NCBI GenBank assembly: GCA_012799425.1
Contig: JAAZLF010000690.1
Span: forward strand, 1-6,307
Direction of reading: 5' to 3'
Source: Actinomycetales bacterium
GTDB taxonomy: Bacteria > Actinomycetota > Actinomycetes > Actinomycetales > Dermabacteraceae
Length of the DNA stretch: 6,307 nucleotides
Of this stretch, positions 1-4,277 are shown piece by piece (position 1 is the first letter of the stretch; each line of letters opens with the position of its first letter). Both the position numbers and the translations under genes were made by a program. Under the pieces are notes generated by a model, which saw only the letters and a list, made by a program, of their open reading frames with translations, searched no databases and was not told the origin of the DNA.

Positions 1-568
1 CCGCCTCCGCCTGGTAGGGCCGCAGCTGCCAGTCGTCCTCGCGCAGCGAGATCGGATGGGCCTCGCCGTCGACGAAGCCGGCATGGTCCTCCGCCGGCCA
101 GCCGAGCTTCAGCAGCGCCTGCTTCAGCGCGCCGCGCTGCGAGGGGTGGACCACCACGGTCGACTCATCGAGGCGCGCGCCCAGCATGCCCTGGATGCGC
201 TTAGTGCGCGCGACCTCCTCGAGCACCGCTCGGTCCAGGGCATGCAGCACCAGCCCATGCGCCGGGTCGGAGCGCAGTCGGAGCCGGCCGTAGCGGTCCA
301 TCGTGTCCGCCACGTCGATCAGCAGCGAGTGCGGCACCGGGTAGCGCGAGTGGTCCACGAGCGCCGCGACCACCGATTCCGCGTCATAGCCGGCGGCGCG
401 CGCGTTCCACAGGCCGAGGTCGGTGATGCGGTAGGTGTGCACGTGCTCTGGGGCGCGCTCGAGCTCCGCGAAGGCGGCGATCGCGATCCGTGCGGTCTGC
501 GCCGCGGGGTGGTCGACCTCGAGCAGGAGGGACTTGTCGCTCTGGACGATGAGGGGGCCGTCGGTCAT
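1..568 (-). CDS. DNA repair helicase XPB, N-terminal part (runs off left edge)
   Basis: Partial gene with 189 codons visible. The ATG at 566-568 begins MTDGPLIVQSDKSLLLEVDH, the typical opening of bacterial XPB (ERCC3-like) helicases, which are about 550 residues long. XPB is a superfamily 2, ATP-dependent 3'-5' DNA helicase of nucleotide excision repair in eukaryotes; the bacterial form unwinds DNA in the cytoplasm, but its pathway is less settled. The visible part is the N-terminal domain shared with XPB/Ssl2. Residues about 30-60 read AFAELERAPEHVHTYRIT, and a DTMDRYGRLRL segment lies near residue 88. The window ends at DDWQLRPYQAEA, the RPYQ motif that precedes the Walker A helicase core, so no catalytic motif can be checked here. 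The start lies 23 nt downstream of the stop of the membrane-protein gene, suggesting co-transcription. Only a weak GGGCGG precedes the ATG. The family call is firm; the integrity of the missing part is unknown. Confidence 0.93.
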   Translation of the reverse strand, partial: MTDGPLIVQSDKSLLLEVDHPAAQTARIAIAAFAELERAPEHVHTYRITDLGLWNARAAGYDAESVVAALVDHSRYPVPHSLLIDVADTMDRYGRLRLRSDPAHGLVLHALDRAVLEEVARTKRIQGMLGARLDESTVVVHPSQRGALKQALLKLGWPAEDHAGFVDGEAHPISLREDDWQLRPYQAEA

Positions 569-591
569 CCGCCCAGGCTACGCCGCGCGGC

Positions 592-1461
592 TCAGGCCTT
601 GGCGGGCTCCGGGAGTCGGCGACCGTTCAGGCGCTCGTACAGGCCCAGCTCGAACAGCATCATGAACGGCGTGAGCACCAGGACGCCGACGATGATCGTG
701 GAGCCGATCGAGGCGGCGATCATGAGGACCAGGTAGCCGACGATCGCGGTGCCGAGGTTGTTCTTCACCAGCGTGAAGCTCTCCTTCAGCGCCTCCACCG
801 GGGAGGCGCCCCGAATCGCGGCGGGCACAGAGAACATGAACAGCACCGCCGCGATGAGGCCGGGGATGTAGAGCAGCAGCATGCCGACGAGAACGATCGC
901 CGCGTACAGCAGCGCGGTGAGGATCACCCGCATCGGGCCGACCATCGCCTGACCGAGCGTCGGGCGACCGCCCTCGCGGACGATCTCGGCGGCCCGCGCA
1001 GAGCCGGACTGCCACACCAGCGCGAACGGCATCGCCACCAGCATCGCGGCGAGGAGCACCCCGTACAGGGCCAGCACGCCGAGGAGCTCGTCCGAGTCCG
1101 AGGAGTACGGATCCCCCATGACAGCGATCATCGCGGCGATGCCGCCGACGAAGCCCCCGCCGATGATCAGCAGATAGATCGCGCAGTAGATGAGCCCGCT
1201 GACCAGGTAGGTCACGGGGTTCCGCAGCAGGGCGACGCCGGAGAAGCTCAGCGCCGCGCCGAGATCCGCGGCGAGGTCGGTCCCGGGGGCGGGCCCCGAG
1301 GCCGCACCCTGCCCGGGGGCGGCGGCATCAGCGGGAGCCCAGGAGCGCTGCGGAGCGGGAGAGGGGGCACCGGGCGCCGCCTGCGGTGCGGCCGGCTGCC
1401 CCCACTGTCCCTGGGCTCCGGGAGAGGGGTAGGAGGACGGATCGTGCGGAGGGATGGTCAT
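592..1461 (-). CDS. multi-pass membrane protein with Pro/Ala-rich N-terminal tail, function unknown
   Basis: The protein has 289 residues. The ATG at 1459-1461 has a GGAG about 10 nt upstream (minus strand). Residues 1-62 are a disordered, Pro/Ala/Gln/Gly-rich tail without a signal peptide, probably cytoplasmic. Hydrophobic segments follow at about 84-115, 126-150, 178-198, 199-216, 237-257 and 258-274, giving roughly five or six membrane passes. The segment IPGLIAAVLFMFSVPAAIRG followed by SPVEALKESFTLVKNN (residues 199-235) resembles the repeated 'SP.EAL..S..LVK' signature of uncharacterised bacterial membrane proteins related to DUF975 and to the membrane domain found with glycerophosphodiester phosphodiesterases. 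No enzymatic residues are evident and I assign no function. It ends 23 nt before the XPB start on the same strand, so the two probably share a transcript; a repair role is not implied. Codon use is strongly GC-rich, like the native neighbours. Confidence 0.85.
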   Translation of the reverse strand: MTIPPHDPSSYPSPGAQGQWGQPAAPQAAPGAPSPAPQRSWAPADAAAPGQGAASGPAPGTDLAADLGAALSFSGVALLRNPVTYLVSGLIYCAIYLLIIGGGFVGGIAAMIAVMGDPYSSDSDELLGVLALYGVLLAAMLVAMPFALVWQSGSARAAEIVREGGRPTLGQAMVGPMRVILTALLYAAIVLVGMLLLYIPGLIAAVLFMFSVPAAIRGASPVEALKESFTLVKNNLGTAIVGYLVLMIAASIGSTIIVGVLVLTPFMMLFELGLYERLNGRRLPEPAKA

Positions 1462-1582
1462 CTGCTGCTGATCTCCGGGTGCGCAGGCGGACAGTACGGT
1501 CCCACGGTACGCGGTGGAGGAGGGCTTCCGGGGCCCGCGTCAGGAGGCGATGCCTCCCCTGGGGCGGCAAGCCCTGGCACGC

Positions 1583-1613
1583 CTGACGGCGATCGGGCTG
1601 TGTTCACTAGGAT
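1583..1613 (+). promoter_or_regulatory. candidate gnd promoter (-35 CTGACG, -10 TAGGAT)
   Basis: CTGACG at 1583-1588 resembles the actinobacterial -35 TTGACN, and TAGGAT at 1608-1613 fits the TANNNT -10 pattern. The 19-nt spacing is slightly long. This would give a leader of roughly 80 nt before the gnd ATG. The call is made by eye; no other pair in the region looked better. Confidence 0.35.
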
Positions 1614-1689
1614 GGGGCGGCGATGGGCCGGCCCGTCCGCCGAGGATCTCGGTGCTGCGTCCCGGTCCGGCTCGACAGTCACCTGATCT

Positions 1690-1695
1690 GAGGAG
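1690..1695 (+). promoter_or_regulatory. ribosome binding site that fixes the gnd start
   Basis: GAGGAG at 1690-1695 is a near-perfect Shine-Dalgarno sequence ending 4 nt before the ATG at 1700. It supports that ATG over an in-frame GTG far upstream at 1514, which would add 62 residues of low-complexity sequence not found in the family. Confidence 0.85.
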
Positions 1696-1699
1696 AACC

Positions 1700-3163
1700 A
1701 TGGCTAGCTTCACTCCGTCCCCCGCTGATGTGGCGGACATCGGCGTCACCGGTATGGCGGTGATGGGCTCCAACCTGGCCCGCAACCTCGCCCGCAACGG
1801 CTTCAAGGTCGCTATCCACAACCGCAGCGTCGGCAAGACGGAGAAGGTCATCGCGGATCACGGCGGCGACGGCGAGTTCTACCCCTCGGAGTCCCTGGCC
1901 GACTTCGTCAGCTCCCTCCAGAAGCCGCGCGTGGCGATCATCATGGTCAAGGCCGGCGGCCCCACCGACGCGGTGATCGATGAGCTCGCCGGCCTGATGG
2001 AGACCGGCGACATCATCGTCGACGCCGGCAACGCCCTGTTCACCGACACCCGTCGCCGTGAGGCCGCACTGCGTGAGAAGGGCCTGCACTTCGTGGGCAC
2101 CGGTGTCTCCGGTGGCGAGGAGGGCGCCCTGAACGGTCCCTCGATCATGCCCGGCGGCACCAAGGAGTCCTACGACCGCCTCGGCCCCATGTTCGAGAAG
2201 ATCTCCGCCAAGGCCGAGGACGGCGCACCCTGCTGCGTGCACGTCGGTGCCGACGGCGCAGGCCACTTCGTGAAGATGGTGCACAACGGCATCGAGTACG
2301 CGGACATGCAGGTCATCTCCGAGGCCTACGACATGATGTCCAAGGCCCTGGGCATGGACGCCTCCGCCATCGGCGACGTGTTCGACGAGTGGAACAAGGG
2401 CGACCTGGAGTCCTTCCTCATCGAGATCACCGCCGAGGTGCTGCGCCACAAGGACGCCACCTCCGGCAAGCCCTTCGTGGATGTCATCCTCGACCAGGCC
2501 GCCCAGAAGGGCACCGGCGCCTGGACCGTCAAGACCGCCCTGGACCTCGGCGTCCCGGTGACCGGCATCGCCGAGGCGACCTTCGCCCGCTCCATCTCCG
2601 GCGGCACCCCGCAGCGCGAGGCCGCCCGCGGCGTCCTCCCCGGTGAGGAGCAGGCGCTCGAGATCGCCGATCCGAAGCAGTTCATCGACGATCTCCAGAA
2701 GGCGCTCTACGCCGCGAAGCTGGTCTCCTACTCGCAGGGCTTCGACGAGATCGCCGCCGGCGCCGAGGAGTTCGACTGGGACATCTCGCTCGGCGACATG
2801 GCCCGCATCTGGCGCGAGGGCTGCATCATCCGTGCACGCTTCCTCGACCGCATCACCGAGGCCTACTCGCGCAACCCGGAGCTGTCGCTGCTGCTGAGCG
2901 ACGAGTACTTCACCACCGAGATCGCCAAGTGCATCCCGGCATGGCGCCGCATCGTGGCCTTCGCGGCCGCGAGCGGCTACCCGGTCCCGGTGTTCGCCTC
3001 GACCCTGTCCTACTACGACTCGGTCCGCGCCGAGCGCCTCCCGGCCGCCCTGGTCCAGGCCCAGCGCGACTACTTCGGTGCGCACACCTACAAGCGCGTC
3101 GACGCCGAGGGCACCTTCCACGTCGAGTGGACCGAGGACCGCCGCGAGACGAAGCAGGACTGA
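1700..3163 (+). CDS. gnd: 6-phosphogluconate dehydrogenase, decarboxylating (NADP-type, long form)
   Basis: The protein has 487 residues, close to the ~470-485 of the long-form family. It oxidises and decarboxylates 6-phosphogluconate to ribulose 5-phosphate, making NADPH in the oxidative pentose phosphate pathway in the cytosol. The N-terminal Rossmann domain has GMAVMG (18-23) and NRS (41-43), the latter typical of NADP preference. The substrate-binding DAGN (N111) and GVSGGEEGAL (135-144, S137) follow. The catalytic pair in HFVKMVHNGIEY is K192 and E199, with N196 and Y200. The all-helical C-terminal domain has KGTGAWT (270-276), FARSISGG (R297 within it) and a tail with QRDYFGAHTYKR, giving R456 and H462. 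These match the residues known from the sheep enzyme at constant offsets of 9-10, so all key positions are intact. The gene stands alone: divergent from the upstream membrane gene and closed by a strong terminator 9 nt after the stop codon. Confidence 0.98.
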   Translation: MASFTPSPADVADIGVTGMAVMGSNLARNLARNGFKVAIHNRSVGKTEKVIADHGGDGEFYPSESLADFVSSLQKPRVAIIMVKAGGPTDAVIDELAGLMETGDIIVDAGNALFTDTRRREAALREKGLHFVGTGVSGGEEGALNGPSIMPGGTKESYDRLGPMFEKISAKAEDGAPCCVHVGADGAGHFVKMVHNGIEYADMQVISEAYDMMSKALGMDASAIGDVFDEWNKGDLESFLIEITAEVLRHKDATSGKPFVDVILDQAAQKGTGAWTVKTALDLGVPVTGIAEATFARSISGGTPQREAARGVLPGEEQALEIADPKQFIDDLQKALYAAKLVSYSQGFDEIAAGAEEFDWDISLGDMARIWREGCIIRARFLDRITEAYSRNPELSLLLSDEYFTTEIAKCIPAWRRIVAFAAASGYPVPVFASTLSYYDSVRAERLPAALVQAQRDYFGAHTYKRVDAEGTFHVEWTEDRRETKQD

Positions 3164-3172
3164 GCCTGAGCA

Positions 3173-3212
3173 CGAGGAAGGCCCCGGACCAGCAGGTCCG
3201 GGGCCTTCCTCG
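3173..3212. terminator. perfect 18-bp hairpin terminator after gnd
   Basis: The arms CGAGGAAGGCCCCGGACC (3173-3190) and GGTCCGGGGCCTTCCTCG (3195-3212) are exact reverse complements around an AGCA tetraloop. The hairpin starts 9 nt after the gnd stop. There is no U-tract on either side, as is common for actinobacterial intrinsic terminators. Because the stem is perfect and a minus-strand gene remnant ends 15 nt to its right, it probably once served, or still serves, convergent transcripts in both directions. Confidence 0.85.
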
Positions 3213-3227
3213 ATGTCGGTGACGCGG

Positions 3228-3296
3228 TCACATGCCGCTGGACACCGCTGCGCCGATGAGGATCGCGTAGATGATGCCGATGATCACGTAGCCGCT
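3228..3296 (-). pseudogene. C-terminal remnant of a minus-strand membrane protein
   Basis: Read on the minus strand, these bases encode about 22 residues ending in a stop: a hydrophobic helix YVIIGIIYAILIGAAVSS followed by Gly-Met and TGA (3228-3230). Almost every third codon position is G or C, as in the native genes of the window, so this looks like true former coding sequence and not chance. Upstream in the same frame the hydrophobic pattern and codon bias end abruptly near 3297, and a stop (TAG) appears at 3342-3344. There is no ATG in frame; the only GTG (3285-3287) has no ribosome binding site. The helix resembles the last membrane segment of small actinobacterial membrane proteins (DUF4190-like proteins came to mind), but it is too short to assign. 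It is most likely the tail of a gene whose front was removed by a deletion or by the arrival of the adjacent RDD segment. Confidence 0.5.
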
Positions 3297-3446
3297 TGGC
3301 CGGTGGCATAAAAGCTCTGGGTGCCGTGCTCTGCTCCGGCGCTACGTCCCGGTGGAGGCCCGCCAGGGACCCGAGTCGGGCATGGTCCCGCTGTCTATCG
3401 ATCGTGACAGGTGTGCTTTCACGCGTTCGAAAGACCGACACTCAGC
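3297..3446. other. non-coding stretch upstream of the RDD gene
   Basis: No convincing gene on either strand: the open frames here lack coding bias and ribosome binding sites. A weak inverted repeat GGGACC (3366-3371) / GGTCCC (3384-3389) with a 12-nt loop is the only structure seen. The left boundary is where GC-rich coding character stops. A GTTCGA at 3425-3430 recalls a tRNA T-loop, but no cloverleaf can be formed around it. Confidence 0.4.
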
Positions 3447-3477
3447 TACGATGTGGTCGATGCACAGCTGATGCACA
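3447..3477 (+). promoter_or_regulatory. candidate promoter -10 box and direct repeat upstream of the RDD gene
   Basis: TACGAT at 3447-3452 fits the actinobacterial -10 pattern TANNNT, though no good -35 is visible at the right distance. Just downstream, GATGCACA occurs twice (3459-3466 and 3470-3477), with starts 11 bp apart, about one helical turn. Such a pair overlapping the presumed transcription start could be an operator for a dimeric regulator, or chance. The 5' leader would be about 60 nt. Confidence 0.3.
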
Positions 3478-3519
3478 AGAAGAGATGTATCGGCTCACAC
3501 TTCTACTCGGGGGCGCAAA

Positions 3520-4167
3520 ATGACCCAACAGTTCCACGATCCTCAGCAAGCAACTGGCTCGGCGCCGTCGGCTGGCGGCAGTGCACCGAGCCCCAATGCC
3601 GTTCCCGCGTCTTCCGCGCCCGGAGTGGTGGGCGTTGGTTCCGTCGCCGGTCAGGTTGCGGAATACATCGAGATTCCGGGCAAGGGCGCCGTGAAGATGG
3701 CCTCGATGACTCAGCGGCTCATCGCTCGCGTGCTTGATGGGGTGGTTCTAGGTATCGCGTTGGGTATCTTCATGGGGATCGCGATCGCCGTGATAGCCGG
3801 CGCGGCATCCGTGGATGACGGGAGCGGCGGGGCTGCGGCCGTCGGGCTGCTCGGATTCCTCGGCCTCATGACTCTGGCGATGGTCCTGGTCTACGCGTAT
3901 GAAGCGGTCATGATCGGCTTCTGGGGCGCCACGGTCGGGAAGATGATCATGAAGGTCAAGGTGGTCAAGCCTCGGAACGGCGAGGTCCCGGGTATTGGGT
4001 CGGGCCTGGTTCGTTATCTTATTCCGGGCATCTGCGCGCTGATTCCGTTCGTCGGCTGGCTCGGCACGCTCGCTTGCTACGTCTCACCTACGTTCGACAA
4101 CAGCGGCCGTCGGCAGGGGTGGCACGACAAGGTCGCGAATACGATTGTCGTGACCACGGCAGCCTGA
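3520..4167 (+). CDS. RDD family membrane protein
   Basis: The protein has 215 residues. RDD proteins are multi-pass membrane proteins of mostly unknown function; some members have been linked to ion transport or stress tolerance, which cannot be assigned here. Residues 1-58 form a Gln/Ser/Pro/Ala-rich cytoplasmic tail. The RDD domain begins at TQRLIARVLDGVV (64-76), where R70 and D73 are the conserved charged residues. Membrane segments lie at about 75-95, 106-132 and 166-188. The family signature GATVGKMIMKVKVV (136-149) sits between helices 2 and 3, and GWHDKVANTIVV (200-211) closes the domain. The ATG at 3520 is preceded by a G-run (GGGGG, 3509-3513) as a modest ribosome binding site. GC content (about 55-62% in two hand-counted lines) and codon choice, with many GGT, GTT and ATT codons, are clearly unlike the flanking genes, hinting at a different origin. 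It appears monocistronic, with its own terminator. Confidence 0.92.
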   Translation: MTQQFHDPQQATGSAPSAGGSAPSPNAVPASSAPGVVGVGSVAGQVAEYIEIPGKGAVKMASMTQRLIARVLDGVVLGIALGIFMGIAIAVIAGAASVDDGSGGAAAVGLLGFLGLMTLAMVLVYAYEAVMIGFWGATVGKMIMKVKVVKPRNGEVPGIGSGLVRYLIPGICALIPFVGWLGTLACYVSPTFDNSGRRQGWHDKVANTIVVTTAA

Positions 4168-4185
4168 ACGCCTCGAGGCGAGCTT

Positions 4186-4224
4186 GAGCGGTGTCGTCCC
4201 AAGGGGACGGCACCGCTCTTCTTC
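4186..4224 (+). terminator. hairpin terminator after the RDD gene
   Basis: GAGCGGTGTCGTCCC (4186-4200) pairs with GGGACGGCACCGCTC (4204-4218), a 15-bp stem with a single U-G wobble and a 3-nt AAG loop, followed by a short pyrimidine-rich TTCTTC. It lies 18 nt after the RDD stop and 59 nt from the end of the convergent helicase-associated gene. The pyrimidine tail favours action on the plus-strand transcript, but the stem may also stop the opposite one. Confidence 0.8.
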
Positions 4225-4277
4225 ATAGAGCATTGCGTACCTGGGCACTGGCCCGAATCCGAGGAGAGGAGCTGTGC

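Larger units (their letters stand above)
1462..1699. promoter_or_regulatory. divergent intergenic region between the membrane-protein gene and gnd
   Basis: These 238 nt separate two divergent genes and should hold promoters for both. A 7-bp inverted repeat, CGTCAGG at 1538-1544 and CCTGACG at 1582-1588, places a CTGACG hexamer facing outward on each strand. A small hairpin, GGAGGC-gat-GCCTCC (1543-1557), lies between the arms. On the minus strand, TACTGT (1496-1491) and TACCGT (1509-1504) are possible -10 boxes for the membrane-protein gene, but neither has a well-spaced -35. An open frame upstream of gnd passes through part of this region, but I do not consider it coding. Confidence 0.5.

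Noticed and set aside
56..736. Plus-strand open frame over the XPB and membrane-protein genes
   Set aside because: It lies antisense to two well-supported minus-strand genes, and its Arg/His-rich translation is typical of a high-GC shadow frame.
1514..1699. In-frame N-terminal extension of gnd from GTG at 1514 (62 extra residues)
   Set aside because: The extension is low-complexity, unlike any family member; a strong GAGGAG site and family-length agreement support the ATG at 1700.
1679..3121. Long 480-codon open frame antisense to gnd
   Set aside because: It mirrors the GC-rich codon pattern of gnd on the opposite strand; the translation is a repetitive G/V/L/D/H mix with no domain.
3088..3441. 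Minus-strand 117-codon open frame across the gnd 3' end and intergenic region
   Set aside because: It runs through the terminator hairpin and the end of gnd, is Arg/His/Pro-rich, and is in a different frame from the hydrophobic remnant that carries coding-like bias.
3410..3450. Possible tRNA fragment or attachment site around GTTCGA at 3425-3430
   Set aside because: No T-stem, acceptor stem or cloverleaf pairing could be formed, and no duplicated flanking sequence was seen.
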